Made by a program: the position numbers and the translations under genes. 64,000 nt of DNA, taken from NCBI RefSeq assembly GCF_029870955.1, contig NZ_PGFQ01000002.1, forward strand, positions 62,001 through 126,000, in the 5' to 3' direction. Within the stretch, counting starts at the first letter, position 1. Each line of letters opens with the position of its first letter. A model generated the notes under the pieces. That model was not told where the DNA came from and ran no database searches. It was given only the letters and a program-made list of their open reading frames with translations. Origin of the DNA: Sulfitobacter faviae (GTDB lineage Bacteria; Pseudomonadota; Alphaproteobacteria; Rhodobacterales; Rhodobacteraceae). Positions 8,830-17,851 of the stretch are shown here, piece by piece.

Positions 8830-10980
8830 ATGGCCGAACGTTCGTTCAAGGCAGAGGTGGAACATCTGCGCAAGGGAGACGGCGACGTCTTCACCGGCGA
8901 GGGCATCCTTGCGATCACCAAGGCGCTCTTGGAGAACGGCGTGGGCTACGTCGGCGGCTATCAGGGTGCGCCGATCAGCCACCTGATGGACGTGCTGGCC
9001 GACGCCGAGGAGCTGATGGGCGAGCTGGGCGTGCGCTTTGAGGCCAATGCTTCCGAGGCCGCGGCGGCGGCGATGCTGGCTGCGTCCGTTCACTATCCGA
9101 TCCGGGGGGCGGTGACCTTCAAGGGGCCGGTGGGGGTCAACGTGGCCTCGGACGCGCTCGCGAACCTCAGCTCGTCGGGCGTGACCGGCGGCGCGCTGGT
9201 GATCGTGGGCGAGGACTACGGCGAAGGCTCCTCGATCATGCAGGAGCGCAGCCACGGCTTTGCCATGAAATCGCAGTTCTGGATGCTCGACCCGCGCCCG
9301 AACCTGCCCTCGATCACCAAGGCGGTGAAGGACGGGTTCGAGCTGTCCGAGGCCAGCAACACCCCGGTCATGCTGATGGTGCGCATCCGGTCCTGCCACG
9401 TCACGGGCAGTTTCGAGACCCGCGACAACCAGCGCCCGCCGCTCACCGTGGCCGAAGCGGCGGCGAACCCGCAGTCGGATTTCAACCGCGTGGTGCTGCC
9501 GCCGATGTCCTACCTCCACGAGAAGGACAAGATCGAGAACCGCTGGCCGGCCGCGGAGACATTCATCCGCGACAACAAGCTCAACGAATTCTTCGGCCCC
9601 GAGAAGGCGCCCCTGGGCATGGTGGTGCAGGGCGGCATGTATAATTCTGTCATCCGGGCATTGCAGCGGCTGGGGCTCGCCGACATACACGGCCAGACCG
9701 AGGTGCCGCTCTACGTGCTGAACGTCACCTACCCGCTTTTGCGCGATGAATTCGACGACTTCTGCGCGGGCAAGGAGCATGTGCTGGTGGTCGAGGAAGG
9801 CCAGCCCGACCACATCGAACAGCAGCTTGGCTCCTACCTCTACAAGCTCGACCGCCGGGTGAAGCTGCACGGCAAGGACGTGCTGCCGATGGCCGGGGAA
9901 TACACCGGGCAGGTGCTGCTGGATGGTCTGGCGGCCTTCCTCAAGATCGCGGCGCCCGAGATGCTGCCCGGTGCCGTGCGCGCGCCCAATGCCGAGGCGC
10001 CCGCGATCCCGGACCTGTCGCAAACCGTGCCGATCCGCCCGCCGGGCTTCTGCACCGGCTGCCCCGAACGCCCGATCTTCGCGGCGATGAAACTGACCGA
10101 GCAGGAATTGGGCAAGCACCAGATCACCGGCGACATCGGTTGCCATCTCTTCGGCTGCCTGCCGCCCTTCGAGATCGGCGGCTCGACCATGGGCTATGGC
10201 CTCGGCCCCGCCTCCAATGCGGCCTTTGATGGCGGCGGCGACAAGCGGGTGATCTCGATCTTGGGCGACGGGGGGTTTTGGCACAATGGTCTGTCGACCT
10301 CCATCGGCAACATGGTGTTCAACAAGTCCGACAGCGTCGCGGTGATCGTCGACAACTACTATTCCGCCGCCACCGGCGGGCAGGACGTGATGTCGTCGCG
10401 CGCGCATAACGACACGAAAAGCACGAACAACCCGATCTCCAAGGCGCTCAAGGGCGTCGGCGTGGAATGGGTGCGCCAGATCGACCGGACCTATGACGTG
10501 GGCAAGCTGCGCGAGGTTCTGCGCGAGGCGCTGACCACCGATTACAAGGGGCCGAAGGTCATCGTGGCCTCCTCGGAATGCATGCTCAACAAGCAGCGCC
10601 GCGAGAAGCCGAAACGCAATCAGGCGATTAGGGACGGCCGCCGCATGGAGGTGCCGCGCTTTGGCGTCGATGCGGATGTCTGCACCGGCGATCACGCCTG
10701 TATCCGTCTCTCGGGCTGTCCCTCGCTGTCGCTGAAACGGCTCGATGATCCGCTGCGCGACGACCCGGTGGCGCATATCGACCAGACCTGCGTCGGCTGC
10801 GGCAACTGTGGTGAGGTGGCGGATACCGCCGTGCTCTGCCCGTCCTTCTATCAGGCCGACGTGGTGCACAACCCGACGAAGTTCGAGCGTTGGCGGGCCG
10901 AAAAGACCGGCCAAATCATTCGCTGGTTGCAAGACCGACGCGATGCGAAACGGCTGCGCAACGAAGGAGTGGCGACATGA
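8830..10980 (+). CDS. iorA: Indolepyruvate ferredoxin oxidoreductase, alpha subunit with ferredoxin domain
   Basis: A 716-residue thiamine-diphosphate enzyme that oxidatively decarboxylates arylpyruvates to aryl-acetyl-CoA. The N-terminal pyrimidine-binding domain holds GYVGGYQGAPISHLMD. The TPP/Mg site is the GDGGFWHNG...VDNYYSAATGGQ segment near residue 480. The C-terminus carries two Cys clusters, CTGDHACIRLSGCPS and CVGCGNCGEVADTAVLCPS, consistent with 4Fe-4S centres. ATG 8830 follows a GAGAGGG ribosome site. It overlaps the next gene, its gamma/beta partner, at ATGA 10977-10980. The symbol is assigned by family; substrate range is not proven. Confidence 0.92.
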   Translation: MAERSFKAEVEHLRKGDGDVFTGEGILAITKALLENGVGYVGGYQGAPISHLMDVLADAEELMGELGVRFEANASEAAAAAMLAASVHYPIRGAVTFKGPVGVNVASDALANLSSSGVTGGALVIVGEDYGEGSSIMQERSHGFAMKSQFWMLDPRPNLPSITKAVKDGFELSEASNTPVMLMVRIRSCHVTGSFETRDNQRPPLTVAEAAANPQSDFNRVVLPPMSYLHEKDKIENRWPAAETFIRDNKLNEFFGPEKAPLGMVVQGGMYNSVIRALQRLGLADIHGQTEVPLYVLNVTYPLLRDEFDDFCAGKEHVLVVEEGQPDHIEQQLGSYLYKLDRRVKLHGKDVLPMAGEYTGQVLLDGLAAFLKIAAPEMLPGAVRAPNAEAPAIPDLSQTVPIRPPGFCTGCPERPIFAAMKLTEQELGKHQITGDIGCHLFGCLPPFEIGGSTMGYGLGPASNAAFDGGGDKRVISILGDGGFWHNGLSTSIGNMVFNKSDSVAVIVDNYYSAATGGQDVMSSRAHNDTKSTNNPISKALKGVGVEWVRQIDRTYDVGKLREVLREALTTDYKGPKVIVASSECMLNKQRREKPKRNQAIRDGRRMEVPRFGVDADVCTGDHACIRLSGCPSLSLKRLDDPLRDDPVAHIDQTCVGCGNCGEVADTAVLCPSFYQADVVHNPTKFERWRAEKTGQIIRWLQDRRDAKRLRNEGVAT

Positions 10981-12517
10981 ACATGGTGCTGCCGCAAAAG
11001 ACCCCCGATGCGCGGGTCGAGAAGATCATCAAGCTTGCCGTCATGGCCGTGGGCGGGCAGGGGGGCGGCGTGCTCACCGGCTGGATCGAGGCGATGGCCC
11101 GGGCCGAGGGCTACGTTTGTCAGGCGACCTCGGTCGCCGGCGTGGCGCAGCGCACGGGGCCACGATCTACTACGTCGAAATGGCCCCCAAGGGCGCGCTG
11201 GACCCGGTCTTCGCGCTGGCCCCGGCGGCGGGCGACGTGGACGTGCTGGTCGCCGCCGAGATGATGGAAGTGGGCCGCGCCGTGATGCGCGGCTTCGTGA
11301 CGCCGGACCGGACGACGCTGATCGGCTCGACCCACCGCGCGCTGGCGGTGAGCGAGAAGATGGCACCCGGCGACGGCATCGCCGACGCCGATGAAGTCCG
11401 CGCGGCGGCCGAGATCGCGGCGCATAAGCTGGTGCTTGAAGATATGGAGGGGCTGGCCGTCGGCGCGGGTTCGGTCATCTCGGCCTCGCTCTTCGGCGCG
11501 CTTGCAGGCTCCGGCGCGCTGCCGTTTCCACGTGAGGCCTATGAGAATGCGATCCGTGCCGGCGGCAAGGGGGTGGAGCCCTCGCTGCGCGCCTTCGCCG
11601 TGGGCTTTGACGCGGCGCAGGGCAAGCTGCCCGAAACACCGCAGACCCCCGAGGAAGAGATCAAACCGTTCAGCCTCGTCGGGCCGGAGAAGTTGCAGGC
11701 CGAATGGGCCGCGCTGGTGGACCGGGCCGACCGCCTGCCCGAGCCGGTGCGGGACCTCGCGCTCGCCGGGCTGGCCAAGGTGGTGAACTTTCAGGACTGC
11801 GCCTATGGCGCGCTGTATCTCGACCGGCTCGATACCGTGTTGGCCCGCGATGATGCCGCGCAGGGCTGGGCGCTCTCGGCGGCGGCGGCGAAATACATCG
11901 CCAATGCCATGGCCTATGACGACATCATCCGCGTGGCGGACCTCAAGACCCGCGCCCCGCGTCTGTCGCACATCCGTCAAGAGATGCGCGCGGGCGACGA
12001 GAACCTGCTGCAACTGACCGAATATTTCCACCCCCGCGCCGAAGAGATCGCGGGGCTCATGCCCGCGCGGCTCGGCGCTAAGGTGGAGGCGAGCGAGACG
12101 TGGATGGCCCGGCTGAACCGCTGGTTCGACAAGGGCCGCCGTCTGCGCACCGACCGGCTGCCCGCCTTCCTGATGCTGCATTTCCTCGGCGGCCTGAAGG
12201 GCTACCGGTTGCGCACCCACCGCCATGCCCTCGAGGTCGCGCATCTGGAGAACTGGCTGCGCCGTTGTTTGGCCGAGGTGGAGAGTGACTACGTCCTTGC
12301 CGTGGAGTTGTTGAAATGCCGCCGCCTGATCAAGGGCTATTCTGACACCCACGCGCGGGGTCTGGGGAAGTTCGACCGGGTGATGAATGCCGTCGACCTG
12401 CTGCGCGGGCGTGACGACGCGGCGGAGTGGATCGCGCGGCTGCGCGAGGCGGCGTTGCAGGATGCGGATGGCAAGGCGCTCGACGGGGCCATCGCGACCG
12501 TTCGATCCTTCGTGTGA
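10977..12517 (+). CDS. iorB: Indolepyruvate oxidoreductase subunit beta with C-terminal extension, apparent frameshift
   Basis: About 513 residues when read through. The N-terminal POR gamma-type domain has AVMAVGGQGGGVLTGWIEA near residues 18-36 and TSVAGVAQRTGATIYYVEM across the break. A frame break lies at a four-G run (11156-11159); one extra G joins TSVAGVAQRTG to ATIYYVEMAPKGA. The C-terminal half (about 240-513) is a helical extension like that seen in long aerobic indolepyruvate oxidoreductases (DUF6537-like, from memory). ATGA overlap with the alpha gene indicates coupled translation and a two-subunit enzyme. Confidence 0.88.
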
Positions 12518-12639
12518 GATGCCCGTTTTCTAAGCGGTCGCGGGGCGGATCATGCGCAGAGCGGCCTCCGGCGCCCGCATCGCAGTTGACCAAAGGTCAG
12601 CACCGCGCCTAGCTGGGCGCAGTCAAGGGGACCGCTGCC

Positions 12640-13242
12640 ATGGAACTATCACATCTCATCGCCTTCAACATCGCGCTCATCGCGTCGATCCTCAGCCCCG
12701 GCCCGGCCTTTCTGATCGCGTTGAAAACGACGCTGAGTTCGGGGCGGCAGGCGGGCGTTGCCGTGGGGGCTGGCCTCGGCCTTGTGGCGTCGTTCTGGAC
12801 CCTCGCCGCGCTCTTGGGGTTGGAGGCCGTCTTCCTCGCCTTCCCATGGGCCTATGCCATCGTGAAAACCGTGGGCGCAGCCTACCTGCTCTATGTGGCC
12901 TACGGCATGTGGCGCGGGGCGCGGGCACCGGTGACAAGCACGGTGACACCCGCCCGCCATGCGTTTCGGCAGGGGCTGATGATCAATATCCTGAACCCCA
13001 AATCGGTGCTTTTCGCCGCCGCGGTGCTGGTCGTCATCTTCCCCGAAGGGATGCGGCTGAGCGAGAACCTCTTGATCGTCGCCAATCACCTGATCATCGA
13101 ACTGGCCTTCTACACCGCATTGGCCTTCGGCATGAGCCGCCCTGCCGTCAGCCAAGGCTACCTGCACGCGAAGGTCTATTTCGACCGCATCGCCTCGGCT
13201 GTGCTGGGGCTTTTGGGGCTGCGGCTGCTGCTTGCGCGTTAA
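12640..13242 (+). CDS. LysE family amino-acid exporter
   Basis: A 200-residue inner-membrane protein with about six hydrophobic segments. It carries the LysE/RhtB signatures: SPGPAFLIALKTTLSSGRQAGVAVGAG near residues 20-45 and FRQGLMINILNPKSVLFAAA near residues 107-126. Family members export amino acids or derivatives by proton antiport. It stands alone after the indolepyruvate operon, and its stop overlaps the convergent GH15 gene stop at 13239-13242. The cargo cannot be predicted. Confidence 0.93.
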   Translation: MELSHLIAFNIALIASILSPGPAFLIALKTTLSSGRQAGVAVGAGLGLVASFWTLAALLGLEAVFLAFPWAYAIVKTVGAAYLLYVAYGMWRGARAPVTSTVTPARHAFRQGLMINILNPKSVLFAAAVLVVIFPEGMRLSENLLIVANHLIIELAFYTALAFGMSRPAVSQGYLHAKVYFDRIASAVLGLLGLRLLLAR

Positions 13243-15013
13243 AGTTCGGCCTCCCACCGGCGCGACAGGCGCATGGCGCCGTTGATGATGCCGACCATGG
13301 AGTAGGTCTGGGGGAAGTTGCCCCAGCCCTCACCAGTGGCAAAAGCGGTGTCTTCGGACATCAGGCCAAGGTGGTTGCGCGCCTCCAGCAGCTCTTCGAA
13401 CAGTTTGCGCGCTTCCTCTTCGCGGCCAATCCGCGCCAGCGCGTCGATGCGCCAGAAGGCGCAGACGTTAAAGCCCACCTCCGGCACGCCGAAATCATCA
13501 GCCTCTTCGTATCGCAACATGAAGGGGCCGCGGCCCAGCACTTCGGAAAGACGTTCGACCGTGGCGATGAATCGCGGGTCTTTCGGCGGCAGAAAGCCGA
13601 CCTCGCCCATCAGCAAAACGCTCGCGTCGAGGGTGCTGCCGCCGAAGCTTTCGACAAAGGCGCCGCGTTCCTCGGACCATGCGTTGTCGAGGATCTTGTC
13701 GCGGATCACCTTGGCCCGCTCGGCCCAAAGGGCGGCGCGGTCGTCCAATTTCAGATGCCGTGCGATCTTGGCCAGACGGTCGCAGGCGGCCCAGCACATC
13801 AACGACGACGAGGTGTGAATCCGCGCCCGGCTGCGCAATTCCCAGATGCCCGCATCGGGCTGGTCGTGCAGCTCCCAGGCCTGTTCGCCGAGCGGCTCCA
13901 ACTGCTCATAGGCGGTGCGCCCGGTGTTCATCGGCAGCCGGTGATCGAAAAATGCCGGGGCGGCGCCGAGGATGATATTGCCATAGGTGTCATGCTGGAA
14001 ATGCTCATGCGCCTGATTGCCGATCCGCACCGGACCCATGCCACGAAATCCCTGTAGACTAGGCGAGATACGTTCGGTCAGCGCCGTCTCAAGCCCCAGC
14101 CCCAGCACCGGCTGGATATGCCCGCCCTCGGCATCGGCCACGGCGTTCATCAGCCATTGGAAATAATGTTCCAGCGTGCGGGTGGCGGCGAGGCTGTTGA
14201 GGGCGCGCACGGTGAAAAACGCATCGCGGACCCAGCAATAGCGGTAATCCCAGTTGCGCCCAGAATCCGGTGCTTCGGGCAGCGAGGTGGTGATCGCGGC
14301 GATCACCCCGCCCGTGGCCTCGTAGCTGCACAGTTTCAACGTGATCGCGGCGCGGATGACGGCCTCCTGCCACTCGAAAGGGATCGCCAAACGCTGGGTC
14401 CAGCGCTGCCAATAGCGGGTCGTCTTGGTGCGGAAGGTGGTGCCGATCTGCTCAGGGCTGTCCGACAGGGTCTCATCGGGGCCGAGGATGAAGGTCATCT
14501 CACCTTCGAGATTGATCATCCGCCCGTCGAGCACATGATCAATCGGCGCATCGGTGGTCAGGCGCATGTTCTGCTCTGGCCCGACGAAACGCACATGGTT
14601 GGAGCCGCGGGTGAGGGTGGGGGCCACTTCCCCCATTGAAAGCGCGGCTTCAGCCGCATCCGCACACGGGGAGAGCCTTCGATACGCCGCACCTGCCGCA
14701 CCAGCATCTGCGGGCGAAAGCTGCGGCCATAGGCGGTGAAACGGGGGCAGAAGTCGACAATCTCGACCGCGCCTTTGGGGCTGCGCAACACGGTGCGCAG
14801 GATCGCGGTATTGGGCAGATAGCTCTGCTCGCTCTCGGTCATGTCTTCGAGTTCGACGGCAAATTCCCCGTCGCCCTCTTGGCCCGCGCCATGGCCCATC
14901 AGGCTATGAAAAACCGGATCGCCGTCGAAACGCGGCAGGCAGAACCAGTTGATGGCCCCTTCGCGGCTGACCAGCGCCGCAACCGCGCAATTCCCGATGA
15001 CACCCAGATCCAT
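13239..15013 (-). CDS. Glycoside hydrolase family 15 (glucoamylase/trehalase-like), apparent frameshift
   Basis: About 591 residues after joining two frames at a five-C run (14630-14634; one extra base links RFQWG to EVAPTLTRGS). The N-terminal part MDLGVIGNCAVAALVSREGAINWFCLPRFD and the (alpha/alpha)6 barrel motif NWDYRYCWVRDAFFTVRALN are hallmarks of GH15. ATG 15011-15013 has a GAGGGA ribosome site; an upstream ATG at 15034 is poorer. It follows otsB by 45 bases in one operon. GH15 enzymes hydrolyse alpha-glucosides, including trehalose in some actinobacterial members. Trehalose recycling is a likely role but unproven. Confidence 0.9.
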
Positions 15014-15058
15014 AAGTCCCTCTTTTCTATTCATGATGCGCCTGCCGGGCGGGCCGGA

Positions 15059-15808
15059 TCAGCGCAAAATCTCTTCCAGCCAATCGGCAAAACCGGCCAC
15101 GTCTTCGATGCGATGTTGGGCTTCGGTCGGGCCTTGGCCGATCTTGATGCCAAAGCCACCCATGGCCTGCGCCGCGCGAAAGCCGTCTTCATCCGTCACG
15201 TCATCGCCGACCATCACGGGCAGGCGGTCCGCAAAGGCGGGAGAGGCCATGAACCGCGCCACTGCGCCGCCCTTGTCGACACCTTTCAAGGCGACCTCGC
15301 TGACCATCTTGCCATGCAGACCGCGCAGGCTGGAGTCTTCGCCGACCAGCGTATCGACGAAGCCGCGACAGGCGTCTTCTTGATCCGGGGCCTTGCGGTA
15401 ATGCAGCGCGATCGCGCCGGGCTTGCGCTCGGATGTTACCCCATGCAGCACGGCGAATTCCTCGACCCGGTCGATGACCGGGGTGGGGATGCCCGCGCTC
15501 TGCTCCGGCGCGTGATCGTCCGCGGTGCTGAGCCGCAGCTCCAGCCCATGCGATCCCGAGACCGGCAGGCGCAGCGCGCCCAAGATACGGTCCACATCCG
15601 CCATGGCCCGGCCAGAGATCACCGCCACCGCCCCATCGGTCTTTGCGACGAGACGGGTCAGCAGATGGCGGGTCGCCTCCGGCAGACAGGCGTCTTCGGG
15701 GTTGTCGACAATGGGGGCGAGCGTGCCGTCGAGATCAAGGAAGAACGCATGGCGCTCGACCGGGATCACGGGCGGCAGATTGCGGGGCGACAGGGTGGTG
15801 CTATCCAT
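15059..15808 (-). CDS. otsB: Trehalose-6-phosphate phosphatase
   Basis: A 249-residue HAD-superfamily phosphatase that converts trehalose 6-phosphate to trehalose. HAD motif I is FFLDLDGTLAPIVDN near residue 22 and motif II lies in VISGRAMADV. KGVDKGGAVARF and the acidic motif VMVGDDVTDEDGF near residue 190 complete the active site. ATG 15806-15808 was preferred; a reading to 15955 adds a basic, unrelated tail over the divergent control region. It precedes the GH15 gene and is separated from otsA by the topoisomerase and exoD genes. Confidence 0.94.
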   Translation of the reverse strand: MDSTTLSPRNLPPVIPVERHAFFLDLDGTLAPIVDNPEDACLPEATRHLLTRLVAKTDGAVAVISGRAMADVDRILGALRLPVSGSHGLELRLSTADDHAPEQSAGIPTPVIDRVEEFAVLHGVTSERKPGAIALHYRKAPDQEDACRGFVDTLVGEDSSLRGLHGKMVSEVALKGVDKGGAVARFMASPAFADRLPVMVGDDVTDEDGFRAAQAMGGFGIKIGQGPTEAQHRIEDVAGFADWLEEILR

Positions 15809-15924
15809 AGGGGCCGGTCTATCCGTTTCGTTGCACGGGCGTTCCCCCAGAAACCTATGCGCCAGCGCAGCGAAATCAACGGATTTATGCTGCAACTGCG
15901 CAGAGATGCGCGATGTGCGCCGCG

Positions 15925-15949
15925 GGAACCCAGCCGATGCGCCCGCGTT
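15925..15949 (+). promoter_or_regulatory. EcfG-type general-stress promoter before topoisomerase IB
   Basis: GGAAC at 15925-15929, a 16-base spacer, then CGTT at 15946-15949. This matches the alphaproteobacterial EcfG/SigT consensus (GGAAC-N16/17-CGTT) exactly. It points to the topoisomerase IB gene, whose ATG is at 16007, giving an expected leader of about 50 bases. The call rests on sequence match and placement. Confidence 0.6.
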
Positions 15950-16006
15950 GATCAAAACGGGGGCAGGCCCCAGACGCCACCCCGCCTATCGCAATCGGAA
16001 CCCCAG

Positions 16007-16980
16007 ATGACCGCACCGTCGACGCTCAGGTACTACCCCGACAGCAAACCCGGCATCGCTCGGCGGCGCTGCGGGCGGGGTTTTTCCTATCACGCGCCCG
16101 ATGGCCGCTGCATCAAGGACAAGGCCGAGCGGGCGCGGCTGGTGAAACTGGCCGTGCCCCGGCATATGAGCGGGTCTGGATCAGCCCCTATGACAACGGT
16201 CACCTTCAGGCGACCGGCTTCGATGCGCGGGGCCGCAAGCAATACCGTTACCATCCGCTTTGGTCCGAGGCGCAGGCGCAGGAGAAATACGCAAGCCTGC
16301 CCGAGTTTGCCGAGACCCTGCCGCGCATCCGCCGCCGCGTGCGCCGTGATCTCAAGGAGGAGTTGGGCGAACGTGATTTTGCGCTGGCCGCCGCCGTGGC
16401 GATGATCGACCGGCTGTCGCTGCGCGTCGGCAATCAGGTCTATGCTGAAACCAACCGGACCTATGGCACGCTGACCCTGAAACGGCGGCATCTGGTCCTG
16501 CGCGATGGGAAGTTGCAGGCGTCTTTCATGGCGAAGGGCGGCAAACGGGTCCGCCGCCAGATCGCCAACCGCACCCTGATGCGTGCGCTGGAGAAAATTC
16601 GCGACCTGCCCGGCGCGGACCTGCTGACATGGCTCGACGAGGAGGGGCAGCCGCGCAGTCTGACCTCCACCGCGCTGAACGATTACATCGCCGAGGCCGC
16701 TGGCACCGAAGGCTTCTCGGCCAAGACCTTTCGCACTTGGGCCGGGTCCGTCGCCGCCTTCGACGTGGCGCTGAAAGAGGACAAGCCCAGCATCAAAGCC
16801 ATGGCCGAAGCCGCCGCCGAACGGCTGCACAACACGCCCACCATCGCGCGTAACAGCTATATCCATCCGCAGGTGATCGAACTTTGCCAGACCCCGCAAG
16901 ACTTGCCGGACCCGCCCGATATCGACGATATGACCCAAGCCGAACGGGGGCTGCTGGCCTTTCTGCGCGCGAAGACGTGA
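16007..16980 (+). CDS. DNA topoisomerase IB (poxvirus-like), apparent frameshift
   Basis: About 324 residues after adding one base at a four-C run (16157-16160), which joins RLVKLAVP to PAYERVWISPYDNGHLQATG. The catalytic region RRDLKEELGERDFALAAAVAMIDRLSLRVGN...YAETNRTYG and the active-site tyrosine in ARNSYIHPQV near the C-terminus identify a bacterial type IB topoisomerase, which relaxes supercoils through a 3'-phosphotyrosine. Its start is fixed by ATG 16007-16009. The gene lies among trehalose genes behind a GGAAC-N16-CGTT promoter, suggesting a general-stress role. Confidence 0.92.
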
Positions 16981-17024
16981 ACTTGAATTGACAATTCGGG
17001 CGAACTTTCACCGCGCTCACGCAT

Positions 17025-17063
17025 TGTTAACATGAGTAGCGCTGTTAACATGAGTAGCGCTGT
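17025..17063. repeat. 18-bp tandem duplication
   Basis: TGTTAACATGAGTAGCGC occurs twice back to back (17025-17042 and 17043-17060), with three bases of a third copy. It lies between the topoisomerase and ExoD genes, 30 bases before the ExoD start. Each unit contains a GTTAAC palindrome. It could be a recent slippage duplication or a doubled regulatory site. Confidence 0.85.
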
Positions 17064-17091
17064 CGCCCGACGTTAGAAGGACCAGAATTTC

Positions 17092-17688
17092 ATGAGCGAT
17101 ACAGGTCGGCCAACCCTCAGCGGCGTCCTAGATGAAATGGAGCATCTTTCCGGCGGCGCGGATCGGCAAATCACCGTGGAAGAGATCATTGATTGTCTGG
17201 GCAAACATTCCTTTGCCTCGACTATTCTTGCTTTCAGCCTGATCTCAACCTCACCCGCCAGCGGCATTCCGGGGATCACGGCTTTCATCGGATTGGTGGT
17301 GCTGTTTCTGGTGGTGCAGATGATCTTTGGCCGCGACAGCCTCTGGCTGCCCGGTTTCGTCATGCGCCGCGACATCGCCGCGAAGAAACTCCGCGAGGGG
17401 GTGCGATGGCTGCGCCGCCCGGTGGATTTCGTGGACCGCTATCTGCATGAGCGCTCGACCTTCATCCTGCACCGCCCGTGGATTTACCTGCCCCTGTTCA
17501 TGGTGATGGCCCTCTCGATGTTCATGCCCTTCATGGAGGTCGTGCCCACTTCCGGCTCCATCGCGTCGGCGATGATCGCCATCTTCGCGGCCGGCTATCT
17601 GATGCGCGACGGGCGGGTGGTGATCCTGTCGATGATCCTGATGTCGCTGCTGCCTGTGGGGGTCGCGTGGTTCTTTCTTGGGCGCTGA
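17092..17688 (+). CDS. ExoD family exopolysaccharide-associated membrane protein
   Basis: A 198-residue protein with a short polar N-terminus, a conserved hydrophobic block (STILAFSLISTSPASGIPGITAFIGLVVLFLVVQM, residues 43-82) and a C-terminal pair of membrane helices. This is the ExoD (PF06055) arrangement. ExoD was named from rhizobial mutants affected in exopolysaccharide and alkaline tolerance; its biochemical role is unknown. It starts just after an 18-bp tandem repeat and precedes otsA. Placement beside trehalose and topoisomerase genes is consistent with a stress-related unit. Confidence 0.88.
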   Translation: MSDTGRPTLSGVLDEMEHLSGGADRQITVEEIIDCLGKHSFASTILAFSLISTSPASGIPGITAFIGLVVLFLVVQMIFGRDSLWLPGFVMRRDIAAKKLREGVRWLRRPVDFVDRYLHERSTFILHRPWIYLPLFMVMALSMFMPFMEVVPTSGSIASAMIAIFAAGYLMRDGRVVILSMILMSLLPVGVAWFFLGR

Positions 17689-17753
17689 GAAATTAATTCC
17701 GGCCCTAGGCCATTCTGCACCTGCAAAAGATTTGACCAAAGGCGCTCAAGCTG

Positions 17754-17778
17754 GGAACCTTTACCGACCTAAACCATT
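17754..17778 (+). promoter_or_regulatory. Weak EcfG-like site before otsA
   Basis: GGAAC at 17754-17758 is followed after 16 bases by CATT (17775-17778), one mismatch from the CGTT box. The otsA ATG is 73 bases further on. It is listed only because the neighbouring topoisomerase gene has a perfect site and otsA is a common member of the alphaproteobacterial general stress regulon. Confidence 0.3.
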
Positions 17779-17851
17779 AAACCGTTAGTGGTGGTCGGCG
17801 TTCCGCCTAATCAGGCTCGGCGACCGAAAATGATTGTTCCCGAGGCATAAA

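Noticed and set aside
8170..10932. 920-residue open frame on the minus strand
   Set aside because: It lies antisense to iorA, whose TPP and Cys-cluster motifs are complete. The antisense product is His/Arg/Gln-rich with no recognisable domain, the usual result of high-GC third-position bias.
17025..17063. CRISPR-like direct repeat
   Set aside because: Only two adjacent copies with no spacers and no cas genes anywhere in the window.
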